DNA from: Rickettsiaceae bacterium 4572_127
Lineage (GTDB): Bacteria > Pseudomonadota > Alphaproteobacteria > Rs-D84 > NBLK01
Direction of reading: 5' to 3'
DNA: 23,187 bases
NCBI GenBank assembly: GCA_002084505.1
Contig: NBLK01000003.1
Location: 1-23,187 of the forward strand
Part shown: one piece after another, positions 1-6,834 of the stretch
Position numbering within the stretch: position 1 is the first letter of the stretch
Layout of the letters: each line of letters opens with the position of its first letter
Notes under the pieces: model-generated
Told to the model about the DNA's origin: nothing
Databases searched by the model: none
Seen by the model: the letters and a program-made list of their open reading frames with translations, nothing else
Position numbers and translations under genes: made by a program

Positions 1-74
1 GATTTTTATGTTTCGGTTTTTTTACGAAGCATTGGAGTAAACAAGTTTATGAGTAAAGTCTGTTCCTTAAAACT

Positions 75-357
75 CGGTCTCCGCCTCTCCCCTTGCGGGA
101 GAGGGACAGGGTGAGGGGTATCTCTAAAAAAGCTGTCATTCCTGCGAAGGCAGGAATCTCACCGAATCAATTTTACTTTTTTTCTTTTCTTTCTCACCTT
201 CTATAAAAAACAAAAAATAATGGAGAAAGCCCAAACTCAATATATTTTTGTAGGGGCGAACCCATGTGTTCGTCCAAGGGCAGACACGCAGGTCTGCCCC
301 TACGATGCGATTGGTGAGTGTAGAGTTTTATGAAAATGTAATTTTATCCCTCCACAA
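75..357. repeat. Composite palindromic repeat, copy A
   Basis: The copy is built of modules in order. A CCCTTGCGGGAGAGG...GGTGAGGGG block lies at about 78-120. A hairpin with stem TTCCTGC/GCAGGAA lies at about 138-157. A T/C-rich stretch (CTTTTCTTTC) is followed by the conserved AAAACAAAAAATAATGGAGA. Next is a double hairpin at 250-303 whose outer arms are GTAGGGGC and GCCCCTAC and whose inner arms are GGGCGAAC and GGGCAGAC. A tail of about 50 bases reaches a half copy of the ACCCCGCCCC family. The reverse complement of about 133-357 reappears at about 20120-20347 with few differences. No coding potential is seen. Bases 1-74 show nothing recognisable. Confidence 0.85.
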
Positions 358-590
358 AATATAGTAAGTCTAAATAGATACTTTTGATATTTTCAAGAAT
401 TTTTCTCAGAGATTTTTTTGTTTTTTGAAGTTTCGTGTAAGACACGGAATCGAAAAAAAGAGAAAAATAAATAGAAAAAAATTGAAAAGATTAAAAAAAT
501 GACTAAAAATTTACGAAGAAAAAAATAAAAATATAAAGTATCTATTTAGATTTATTATAGTAAGGACTATTTTGGGGAGGGGTAAAAATA
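345..590. mobile_element. Small element with terminal inverted repeats (MITE-like)
   Basis: Two arms face each other: TAAGTCTAAATAGATACTTT at about 365-384, and its near-perfect reverse complement AAAGTATCTATTTAGATTTA at 535-554. The similarity extends outward to CCCTCCACAAAATA (348-361) and TATTTTGGGGAGGGG (568-582). The interior of about 150 bases is AT-rich, has no ORF, and holds a small hairpin (CGTGT at 434-438, ACACG at 442-446). Size, arms and lack of coding sequence resemble a non-autonomous miniature element. No transposase or clear target duplication is visible, so mobility is inference. Confidence 0.5.
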
Positions 591-611
591 ACAACATTAT
601 TTGAGTAAGGG

Positions 612-639
612 TTGATTTTTGAAAAAAGGTGAGTATAAT
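612..639 (+). promoter_or_regulatory. Predicted sigma-70-type promoter of accBC
   Basis: A TTGATT -35 (612-617) and a consensus TATAAT -10 (634-639) are separated by 16 bases. The expected start near 646 gives a leader of about 27 bases that carries the AAGGAG ribosome binding site at 661-666. It is the only good promoter match upstream of accB. Confidence 0.6.
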
Positions 640-672
640 CCATCTATCATTTAAATAAAAAAGGAGAAAAAA

Positions 673-1107
673 ATGACAAAATGCAATTCAAATGGTGAAA
701 TTAAAGACATGATAGATATGCTAAGCGGGAAATTAACCGAGCATAATCTAACTGAAATAAAATTCAAAAATGATAATATCTCGCTAAAATTGTCTAAACA
801 ACAAACAATAGTTTCAGGAGCTACGACAGTTCCTACAGCTGGGACAGCGACACAAATTCCTGCATCGACTAGCGGACATACAGAAAAATCTCCTATGGTT
901 GGAGTTGTTTATTTTGCTCCTGAACCTGGGGCGGATCCTTATATAGAAGTTGGATCGTCAGTGAAAAAAGGTGATACTATCTGTCTAATTGAGGCGATGA
1001 AAACATTCAATCCAGTTAAAGCTACTAAAAGCGGAACAGTAAAAGAAATTCTTGTGAAACCAGAAGATGCAGTGGAATTTGATACTCCGTTGGTCGTAAT
1101 TGGATAA
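673..1107 (+). CDS. accB: Biotin carboxyl carrier protein of acetyl-CoA carboxylase
   Basis: This is the carrier subunit of acetyl-CoA carboxylase. Its biotin shuttles carboxyl groups from AccC to the AccAD carboxyltransferase to make malonyl-CoA for fatty acid synthesis in the cytosol. At 144 aa it has the usual length. The N-terminal part (1-44) precedes a Thr/Ala/Pro-rich linker (about 45-70). The C-terminal biotinyl domain (about 72-144) holds the biotinylation motif IEAMKTF, with Lys110 as the predicted biotinylated residue. The start is supported by AAGGAG seven bases upstream. accC follows after 13 bases, the classical accBC arrangement. The accA and accD genes are not in this window. 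Confidence 0.97.
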   Translation: MTKCNSNGEIKDMIDMLSGKLTEHNLTEIKFKNDNISLKLSKQQTIVSGATTVPTAGTATQIPASTSGHTEKSPMVGVVYFAPEPGADPYIEVGSSVKKGDTICLIEAMKTFNPVKATKSGTVKEILVKPEDAVEFDTPLVVIG

Positions 1108-1120
1108 AAAGAAGAAAAAA

Positions 1121-2458
1121 ATGATAAATAAAATTTTAATAGCGAATCGCGGAGAGATTGCAGTTCGTGTAATGAAGGCTTGTGAAGAGCTAGGTATTAA
1201 AACTGTTGCGGTTTATTCAACTATGGATAAAGATTCGTTGCATGTAAAAAAAGCTGACGAAGCGGTTTGTATTGGTCCGGCACCGAGTGCTAAATCCTAC
1301 TTAAATAAATCTGCTATTATGACTGTCGCTTTAATGACAGGGGCAGATGCGATTCATCCGGGGTATGGTTTTTTGTCTGAAAATGCTGATTTTGTAGAAA
1401 TGATAGAAGATCATGGACTGAAATTTATTGGTCCTTCATCTAAACACATTCGTATGATGGGAGATAAGGTTCAGGCGAAACGCACTGCGATTCAGTCTGG
1501 AATTCCGACAGTTCCGGGGTCTGATGGAGCAGTTGAAACTCTTGAAATAGCAAAAGCTACGGCGGAAAAAATTGGTTTTCCCGTTGTAATTAAGGCTCGC
1601 TCAGGTGGCGGAGGTCGTGGAATCAATCGAGTAAATTCTATGGACGAGTTAGAAAAAGCTTTTGTTGCTTCTCGTTTGGAGGCTAAAAGTTATTTCGCTG
1701 ATGATGTTGTTTATATGGAAAAATTTGTGACGAAGCCTAAGCATATTGAAGTGCAGGTTTTTGGAGATTCTCATGGAAATGCTGTTGCTTTTGGAGAACG
1801 AGACTGTTCTATTCAACGAAATAATCAGAAGGTTATTGAGGAATGTGAGGCTTCTGTTTTAGATACTAAGGCTCGAGAGCATATTTTAGAAGTAGCAAGA
1901 AAAGCAACTGCGGATATTGGTTATGCCAACGCTGGAACAATTGAATTTTTATATGAAAATGGTGAATTTTATTTTATGGAAATGAATACTAGACTTCAAG
2001 TTGAGCATCCTGTGACGGAAGAGGTTTATGGAATTGATTTAGTTAAAGAACAGATTCGCATTGCTAATGGTGAAGAATTAGGATATTCGCAGGCTGATTT
2101 AACTCCGAATGGTGCGGCGATTGAATGTAGAATAAATGCCGAAGATCCAAAAACTTTTGTACCTAATGCAGGTTTAGTTTCAGATTTTGTCGCTCCAAGT
2201 GGAGCAGGTGTGAGAGTTGATTCGTTTCTATATGATGGATATAAAGTTCCTCCTAGTTATGATAGCATGATCGCAAAAGTCATAGTTCATGGAAAGAATC
2301 GCAAGGAGGCAATTGAGCGAATGAAGTCTGCTTTGGAGAAAATGGAGATTAAAGGAATTAAAACTAACATCCCACTTCATAAAAAAATCCTAGCACATCC
2401 TGATTTCGCAAAAGGCGAATTCACAATCCATTGGTTGAGTGAATTCTTAAAAAACTAA
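1121..2458 (+). CDS. accC: Biotin carboxylase subunit of acetyl-CoA carboxylase
   Basis: This ATP-grasp enzyme carboxylates the biotin of AccB using bicarbonate and ATP. From ATG at 1121 it is 445 aa, matching the family (about 447-449) and its usual N-terminus (INKILIANRGEIA). Visible features are the N-terminal biotin-carboxylase fold (1-110), Lys116 in MGDK, Lys158 before the glycine-rich loop SGGGGRG, His208, Lys237, Glu275 and Glu287, and the signature MNTRLQVEHPVTE around 288-300. The C-terminal domain ends at LSEFLKN. An in-frame TTG at 1100 would overlap accB and add only a Lys-rich leader; I prefer 1121, preceded by AGAAG. accB and accC appear co-transcribed. Confidence 0.97.
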   Translation: MINKILIANRGEIAVRVMKACEELGIKTVAVYSTMDKDSLHVKKADEAVCIGPAPSAKSYLNKSAIMTVALMTGADAIHPGYGFLSENADFVEMIEDHGLKFIGPSSKHIRMMGDKVQAKRTAIQSGIPTVPGSDGAVETLEIAKATAEKIGFPVVIKARSGGGGRGINRVNSMDELEKAFVASRLEAKSYFADDVVYMEKFVTKPKHIEVQVFGDSHGNAVAFGERDCSIQRNNQKVIEECEASVLDTKAREHILEVARKATADIGYANAGTIEFLYENGEFYFMEMNTRLQVEHPVTEEVYGIDLVKEQIRIANGEELGYSQADLTPNGAAIECRINAEDPKTFVPNAGLVSDFVAPSGAGVRVDSFLYDGYKVPPSYDSMIAKVIVHGKNRKEAIERMKSALEKMEIKGIKTNIPLHKKILAHPDFAKGEFTIHWLSEFLKN

Positions 2459-2541
2459 AGAAAGAAAAAAAACAATTAGTGGGATACATAATTGGGGAAT
2501 TAATCTAAAAACAAATCATGAAAAAAACACGAAACTTTGAA

Positions 2542-2850
2542 TTATCTTATTCTAGAAAGATGTTGTTGCATTTTCTTATGAAATAATTGTCTTGTTTTTT
2601 CAAGATTATAAAAAGCTTTTGATACTTTTTCTTTATTCAAAGGAGTTTCACTTAAAACTTTTCTTAAATAACGACGTTTTTTTCTTATTTCAAAACGATG
2701 TTCTTTTAAATCATTTTTGGGAAGAATTTTTTCTAACATTCGGAAATGTGGTCCTCTTTTATAGATAAGCTTTCCGCCGAACATTCCAATGAAAAAAATA
2801 TTAGTAAGTATTGAAATTGCTAAAATCCATTTAGTTGTTTTATTTGTCAT
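2542..2850 (-). CDS. Short membrane-anchored metal-sensor-like protein (CnrX/Metal_resist type)
   Basis: The 102-aa protein has a short Lys-rich start, one transmembrane helix (about 8-28, ending IGMFGGKL), and a basic helical domain predicted to be periplasmic (about 35-102). The anchor plus charged helices resembles alphaproteobacterial 'periplasmic heavy metal sensor' proteins related to CnrX and CpxP/Spy, which sense metals or misfolding and act on an ECF sigma pathway. It is shorter than typical members (about 140-170 aa), so the second helical hairpin may be missing. His35, His51, His91 and His97 are possible ligands, but this is inference. It is last in the EF-hand/ECF operon and has a strong AAAGGAG site. 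Confidence 0.55.
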   Translation of the reverse strand: MTNKTTKWILAISILTNIFFIGMFGGKLIYKRGPHFRMLEKILPKNDLKEHRFEIRKKRRYLRKVLSETPLNKEKVSKAFYNLEKTRQLFHKKMQQHLSRIR

Positions 2851-2861
2851 TATAATCTCCT

Positions 2862-3062
2862 TTAAAAATATAACCAGTCATTTAACATGACTTCTGTAAG
2901 TGTGTTTTGATTTAAATATATGCCGAAAAAAACACCTAATGTGAGAGTTCCAATTCCAGCAGAAGAAGTTGAAAAATAAAACTTAAATATATAAATGTAA
3001 CTATCTTTTTGAACTAGATTATTTGTTTGTTTCATAATAGATTGAAAAAGTTTATTGTTCAT
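2862..3062 (-). CDS. Small one-TM protein, possible short anti-sigma factor
   Basis: This 66-aa protein has a polar N-terminus (1-22), a hydrophobic segment (about 24-50) and a short tail. Its start overlaps the end of the sigma-factor gene by 11 bases and has a GAAGGA ribosome binding site, so translation is probably coupled. Its position between an ECF sigma gene and a CnrX-like gene, together with a short cytosolic segment and one membrane helix, is what a CnrY-like mini anti-sigma factor would look like. No conserved anti-sigma (ZAS) motif such as HxxxCxxC is present. The function is inferred from context only; it could also be an unrelated small membrane protein. Confidence 0.55.
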   Translation of the reverse strand: MNNKLFQSIMKQTNNLVQKDSYIYIFKFYFSTSSAGIGTLTLGVFFGIYLNQNTLTEVMLNDWLYF

Positions 3063-3600
3063 TTTTTATTCCTTCCTTAATTAAATTTGCCTTTGCTCGT
3101 AGAACCCTACTTTCAACTGCTTTTAATGAAATCCCGAGTAAGTCTGCTATTTCTTTACCCTTGAATTCATCTATATATTTCAATAAGAAAACTTCTTTTA
3201 ATTTTGGAGAAAGTTTTTCTATTTGTTTAAGTATTTGCTCGCTTGATTGTTTTTGTTCAAAATTAGACTGAATATCTTCATCACTTGCAATTAGGTCTAA
3301 ATCAAAATCAACCTTCAAAACGAAATGTTGCTTCTCTTGTCTAAAAAAATTAATTCTTTCGCGCGTTAGAATCTTAAAAAACCAAGTTTTAAAAAGCCCT
3401 TTATTAGAATTATATCTTTTTGCAAAGCGCCAAACTTTAATAAAAGATTCTTGAACAAGATCCTCAGAAGACAAACATCCTCTTTTTTTTAGATATAAGA
3501 GAGAGAAATTGAGATACCTTTGAACTAGCTGTCCGAAAGCATCTCTATCTCCCAGAGAAACTTTTTTTATAAGAGCCTCATCAGTTTGGCGAATAGACAC
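3052..3600 (-). CDS. ECF-family RNA polymerase sigma factor
   Basis: The 182-aa length is typical of extracytoplasmic-function sigma factors. Region 2 (about 20-92) includes the DLVQESFIKVWRFA helix and TWFFKILTRERINFFR, which match -10 recognition and core binding. Region 4 (about 124-176) has LSPKLKEVFLLKYIDEFKGKEIADLLGISLKAVESRVLRAK, the -35-binding helix-turn-helix. Regions 1.1 and 3 are absent, as expected. Translation starts at GTG (3598-3600), two bases after the EF-hand stop, with AAGGA about 14 bases upstream. The neighbours suggest control by the two downstream membrane proteins and a response to envelope or metal stress, with the operon probably autoregulated. Confidence 0.93.
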   Translation of the reverse strand: MSIRQTDEALIKKVSLGDRDAFGQLVQRYLNFSLLYLKKRGCLSSEDLVQESFIKVWRFAKRYNSNKGLFKTWFFKILTRERINFFRQEKQHFVLKVDFDLDLIASDEDIQSNFEQKQSSEQILKQIEKLSPKLKEVFLLKYIDEFKGKEIADLLGISLKAVESRVLRAKANLIKEGIKNEQ

Positions 3601-3602
3601 AA

Positions 3603-4007
3603 TTAGTTATTCATTCCTTCACGGTTTTTTCTACGTTCCATGCGTTTTTCTCTTCGCATTTCACGGTGAGCTTTCATTTCTTCTTGAGAAATAAAGCTAT
3701 CTGAATTTACATCCATTTTAGCAAAAAGCTCAGCAGAAGTAAGTTTCATCATTTGATTTTTTTTACCTTTGTTACCTTTGTTTTTTCGGTTCATTCGTCT
3801 TTCTACACGCTTTTCATGGTGTGCTTTAAACTCTTCTTGTGAAAGTTTATCATCTTTGTTTTCATCCCATTTTTCAAAAACTTTTTCGACAGAAGGACGA
3901 TTTTTGTTGTGACCATTTTTATCACTATCATTTGAGCTCCAAAAGAAAGCTTGAGTTGCAGTTGCTGACAATCCTAAAATTACAGCGGTTAAAAGTATTT
4001 TTTTCAT
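3603..4007 (-). CDS. Exported EF-hand protein
   Basis: The 134-aa protein starts with a signal peptide (MKKILLTAVILGLSATATQA, likely cleaved after residue 20). The mature part has two canonical EF-hand loops. The first is D48-E59 with ligands Asp48, Asn50, Asp52, Ser56, Glu59. The second is D99-E110 with Asp99, Asn101, Asp103, Ser107, Glu110. Lys/Arg/Met-rich helices connect and follow them (60-90, 111-131). It probably binds Ca2+ or another divalent ion in the periplasm. It is the first gene of the ECF operon and has an AAAGGAAT ribosome binding site. EF-hand genes next to ECF sigma and metal-sensor genes are common in alphaproteobacteria; its exact role is unknown. Confidence 0.85.
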   Translation of the reverse strand: MKKILLTAVILGLSATATQAFFWSSNDSDKNGHNKNRPSVEKVFEKWDENKDDKLSQEEFKAHHEKRVERRMNRKNKGNKGKKNQMMKLTSAELFAKMDVNSDSFISQEEMKAHREMRREKRMERRKNREGMNN

Positions 4008-4077
4008 TTTTTATTCCTTTTTTTTAATGAAATTATGTCTTTTAGAAAATCTTTTTTTCCTTCTCCTTAAAGACGCC

Positions 4078-4105
4078 ATAGTAAAATTAAATAATAATTA
4101 AACAA
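4078..4105 (-). promoter_or_regulatory. Possible promoter of the EF-hand/ECF operon
   Basis: On the minus strand TTGTTT (4105-4100) and TACTAT (4083-4078) are 16 bases apart, giving a leader of about 65 bases before the EF-hand ATG. The match is moderate in very AT-rich DNA, and an ECF-type promoter could exist instead. Confidence 0.3.
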
Positions 4106-4138
4106 ATTTTAAGAAGATTTTTGCGGAATTTTCAATCG

Positions 4139-4177
4139 GTTTACCGCATATCATATATGATATGGTGTAAGGTAAAC
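4139..4177. promoter_or_regulatory. Perfect palindrome nested in an inverted repeat
   Basis: CATATCATATATGATATG (4147-4164) is a perfect 18-base palindrome. It is enclosed by the inverted pair GTTTACC (4139-4145) and GGTAAAC (4171-4177). It lies upstream of the EF-hand/ECF operon and about 210 bases downstream of gpsA. The nested dyads fit a dimeric regulator site or a cruciform. No poly-U tract follows, so it is not an obvious terminator. The rest of 4178-4384 shows nothing recognisable. Confidence 0.4.
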
Positions 4178-4384
4178 TGTTGCAAAATAACCAAAAAGAA
4201 CTTAAAAGTTGTTTATCATAAAATTGAAAACTAACATAACATAATAAGTGAAAAATATTAAGTTAGTATTTAGTTTTACTATTCATTAACTTATACGTAA
4301 AAAAAAAGAAAAACCTTCATTTTTTTAAAATTTTAATTGCATGAACCTTTGCAAGAGAATCGCGGAAAGTTTTAATTTTGTTTT

Positions 4385-5347
4385 CTATAAATTTTCTGTT
4401 TTTAACGGGCGAGAAAAAAGCTCTAGCAAAACTTTTTTTGGTTCTTTTTTTAGAAAAAGAACCTGCTCCAAAGCATCAACAATTGGCATTTCAATTTTAA
4501 GTTTTTTCTTTAATAACAGTGTCGCTCTCAAAGTATCAACACCTTCTGCTCGTTTTGTTTGTTTTTTTCCTAAAATAAAACTCTCTCCATAAAGGCGATT
4601 ATGACTATTAGTTGAAAACACTGTTGCCCCGTAATCTCCCAAATGAGAAAGTCCGTAAGCACTCATTTTATTTCCTCCGCAAGCCTCAATTAATCTTGAA
4701 ATCTCACTTGCTCCCCTTGTAATTAAAGCTCCTTTTAACTCAAAATAGCCCAGACCATCAAGCATTCCACTCGCTATTCCTATTAGATTTTTTGTCGCTG
4801 ATCCAATTTCATTGCCTACTAAATCATCTCCTTCATAGAGTCTTATTAGTTCGCTTTTAGAAATATCAATTATCTTATTTTTGATCTCTTTTGAAGTAGC
4901 ATCAACTAACATACAAGTTGGGACTTTTTTTGTAATACTTTGAGCATGCCCCGGTCCGACTAAAATTGCTGTATTAACATTTCCTAACTCTTCTCGCATC
5001 ACCTCACTAAGTCGTTTTCCAGTTTCATTTTCTAGTCCCTTCATACATAAAACAAAAATTTGATTGGTGTAAAAAGGTTTAATTTGCTTTGCTAAACTTC
5101 TTAATTTTTGAGCAGGAATAGAAATAAAAACAATTTGATTTTCTAATGCTTTTTCTAAGTTTGTGGTAAGTTCAACGGCACTAGAAAGAGTTAGATAATT
5201 GTTTTCTCGCGTTTTAGATAAAGAAGCAAAATTTTCACTGTTTTTTCTACCGCAAAGCAGAACGGAATTTCCAATAAAATTATGATACCATGCTAAAAGA
5301 CTTCCCCATCTTCCAGCTCCAATAATAGAAATTGTTTTTTTAAACAT
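4385..5347 (-). CDS. gpsA: Glycerol-3-phosphate dehydrogenase [NAD(P)+]
   Basis: The enzyme reduces dihydroxyacetone phosphate to sn-glycerol-3-phosphate, the backbone for phospholipids. The 320-aa product begins MFKKTISIIGAGRWG with the Rossmann GxGxxG (10-15). Further family features are Lys103 in CMKG, the catalytic Lys186 in SATKNLIGIASGMLDGLG, ALITRGASEI (207-216), and GLSHLGDYGATVFSTNSHNR (232-251). The usual GPSFA segment reads GPGHAQSI, a divergent variant. An in-frame ATG at 5425 would extend the protein through a palindromic repeat and gives a non-family leader, so 5347 (preceded by AAGAAGAAAAG) is chosen. It ends with a normal C-terminus. Confidence 0.9.
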   Translation of the reverse strand: MFKKTISIIGAGRWGSLLAWYHNFIGNSVLLCGRKNSENFASLSKTRENNYLTLSSAVELTTNLEKALENQIVFISIPAQKLRSLAKQIKPFYTNQIFVLCMKGLENETGKRLSEVMREELGNVNTAILVGPGHAQSITKKVPTCMLVDATSKEIKNKIIDISKSELIRLYEGDDLVGNEIGSATKNLIGIASGMLDGLGYFELKGALITRGASEISRLIEACGGNKMSAYGLSHLGDYGATVFSTNSHNRLYGESFILGKKQTKRAEGVDTLRATLLLKKKLKIEMPIVDALEQVLFLKKEPKKVLLELFSRPLKTENL

Positions 5348-5383
5348 TAGACTTTTCTTCTTTAATATCAGCAATTGCTTTTT

Positions 5384-5440
5384 TACCCCGCCCCAAAATA
5401 TTTTTAGATATTTTGACCTGCCCACAAGAGGCGGGTGATA
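5384..5440. repeat. ACCCCGCCCC/GGGTGATA palindromic repeat
   Basis: A TACCCCGCCCC arm is followed by an inner hairpin (CAAAATAT/ATATTTTG), then ACCTGCC-CACAAGA-GGCGGGT and TGATA. Related copies lie at 16965-17020 and 19567-19623 (inverted). Half copies lie near 345-360, 567-583 and 20112-20136, and a terminator-like version at 6105-6131. It sits between the HAD-like gene and gpsA and may fold in the RNA as an intergenic hairpin. Confidence 0.75.
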
Positions 5441-5495
5441 AACATGCTATTTCTTATCTTTTTATTTTTATTCAAATTTACTACTAATGATTTTT

Positions 5496-6002
5496 TCATA
5501 ACTTTTTCAATTCTTCAAGGTTGTCAGGAAGATGTTCTATTCCTCCAAATTCTTTAACAGAAATAGACTTTATTTTTTGTTTTAGTTCAGGCTTTATATA
5601 TGTATATGTCATTTTTTTCTTGCCACCAATACTCTCGCAATCGTCTTCAATTAAAATATCTGGCATTATTTCTTCTGCTACTTGTGCATAGTTTTTATTA
5701 TTTTTCCGATAAAAAACCTCTCCCTCAGGAAAAAAATATTTTTTTAAAACAAAAATATCATCATCAACTGCTTTTTTTGTTTCATGAGAAGATAAATATA
5801 AAATGGTGGCTTTTTGAGATTTCCATATATTTAATTTTTTTACAACCTGTTCAATAGGAACATAGGTTTTATAATCTAGAACTGAATCTTCTCGAACAGT
5901 AGACTGCTTAACTCGTTCGTTTCTGTTTACCATTTTAGCATTTTTGTGCATTATTGTTGTTCCGTGTAAGAATATAAGAATTTTTAGATTTTCATTTTTC
6001 AT
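5496..6002 (-). CDS. HAD-like hypothetical protein
   Basis: The 168-aa protein resembles small HAD-fold proteins. ILIFLHGTTIMHK near the N-terminus (8-20) sits where motif I would be but lacks the catalytic DxD pair. ATILYLSSHET (65-75) is a motif II-like strand with Ser/Thr. PDILIEDDCESIGG (114-127) matches the acidic motif IV. The missing motif I aspartates suggest a changed or lost phosphatase activity. I recognise the pattern as a conserved hypothetical family, not a named enzyme. GGGAGAG precedes the ATG. The palindromic repeat follows it, before gpsA on the same strand. Confidence 0.6.
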   Translation of the reverse strand: MKNENLKILIFLHGTTIMHKNAKMVNRNERVKQSTVREDSVLDYKTYVPIEQVVKKLNIWKSQKATILYLSSHETKKAVDDDIFVLKKYFFPEGEVFYRKNNKNYAQVAEEIMPDILIEDDCESIGGKKKMTYTYIKPELKQKIKSISVKEFGGIEHLPDNLEELKKL

Positions 6003-6098
6003 TTCTATTCTCTCCCAATAATTAAGTTTCTAGATTACTTTAAAATGGATTTTTTCAAAATAAAATTGGCTGTGTTAAAGAATAATGTTGTTTATATT

Positions 6099-6131
6099 AA
6101 AAAAATCACCCGCCCACAAAAGTCGGGTGAT
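6099..6131 (-). terminator. Rho-independent terminator after the 221-aa gene
   Basis: On the minus strand ATCACCCG pairs with CGGGTGAT (6131-6124 with 6112-6105) around an 11-base loop, and a run of T follows directly (6105-6099). The stem lies 38 bases after the stop of the 221-aa gene. Its GGGTGAT arm belongs to the ACCCCGCCCC repeat family, so a repeat half appears to serve as terminator. Confidence 0.65.
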
Positions 6132-6168
6132 AGTTCAAAATTGCTTCGTAATATTTTTTTAGACATTT

Positions 6169-6834
6169 TTAATTAAAATCAACATCAACCGTTTTTATGA
6201 CACTAGAGCTATCATCTTGTTTTTCATCGTCAAACTTAAATGTTTTTTTAAAGTATTTTTTTAAAGGTTTATTAAGTCTTGTAATTAATACCTGAGGAAG
6301 CTCATTTATATTTTTTGTTCCAATATCATCACCTAAAACAGCAGGATTTGTTTTAAGTCCACCTCTTCTTTCCTGTGCTGAATGTTTGTTAACAATCAAT
6401 TTTCTATTAACTAGCTTAAAAACAAACTCAGCAAAATTATAATCTTCGGCATCTTCTTTATGAGAATTAGCTTTAACTATAATTTTATTTATATGAGCTA
6501 AGTTTCTATGAATATCAAAAAAGAATCTAATAGACCAAGTTTTTCTTTTGTCGTCTTCTTGTTTTCTACCATGAAAATCAATCTTACAAGAAACATCAAC
6601 TTCTAACCGTTCTTGTATTTTTTTCTGTCCTGCGATTCTTTTTTTCTCAAAAAACAAACTAACATTGGAATTATTAAAAGTAATTTCTAAATCTCGTCGA
6701 GTAGCCAAAAGCTCTTTATTTGTTGTGCCATATCTTTTATATTCTTCAAACATAGTTTTTTGAATACCAGCAGAAGCATCAAAATCACTAATCTTCAAAT
6801 CCAATAAAAAGTTTTCAAAAGCTTTTAAGTTCAT
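6169..6834 (-). CDS. Hypothetical protein, 221 aa
   Basis: I do not recognise this protein. It has no signal peptide or membrane segment, so it is probably cytosolic. It looks mixed alpha/beta. The N-terminus (1-40) appears helical, a central part has beta-like stretches (SCKIDFHG, KTWSIRFFFDIHRN), and the C-terminal tail is Asp/Ser-rich and acidic (about 200-221). The ATG directly abuts the TAA of the preceding Yip1-like membrane protein gene, so the two are very likely co-translated. A terminator follows at 6099-6131, closing the two-gene unit. A role alongside the membrane protein is inference from position only. Confidence 0.7.
   Translation of the reverse strand: MNLKAFENFLLDLKISDFDASAGIQKTMFEEYKRYGTTNKELLATRRDLEITFNNSNVSLFFEKKRIAGQKKIQERLEVDVSCKIDFHGRKQEDDKRKTWSIRFFFDIHRNLAHINKIIVKANSHKEDAEDYNFAEFVFKLVNRKLIVNKHSAQERRGGLKTNPAVLGDDIGTKNINELPQVLITRLNKPLKKYFKKTFKFDDEKQDDSSSVIKTVDVDFN

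Noticed and set aside
1100..1120. TTG start for AccC giving MDKKKKK
   Set aside because: The ATG at 1121 gives the standard AccC N-terminus and avoids overlap with accB.
5348..5425. 26-residue N-terminal extension of GpsA
   Set aside because: It is encoded partly by a palindromic repeat and precedes the conserved family start MFKKTISIIGAG.
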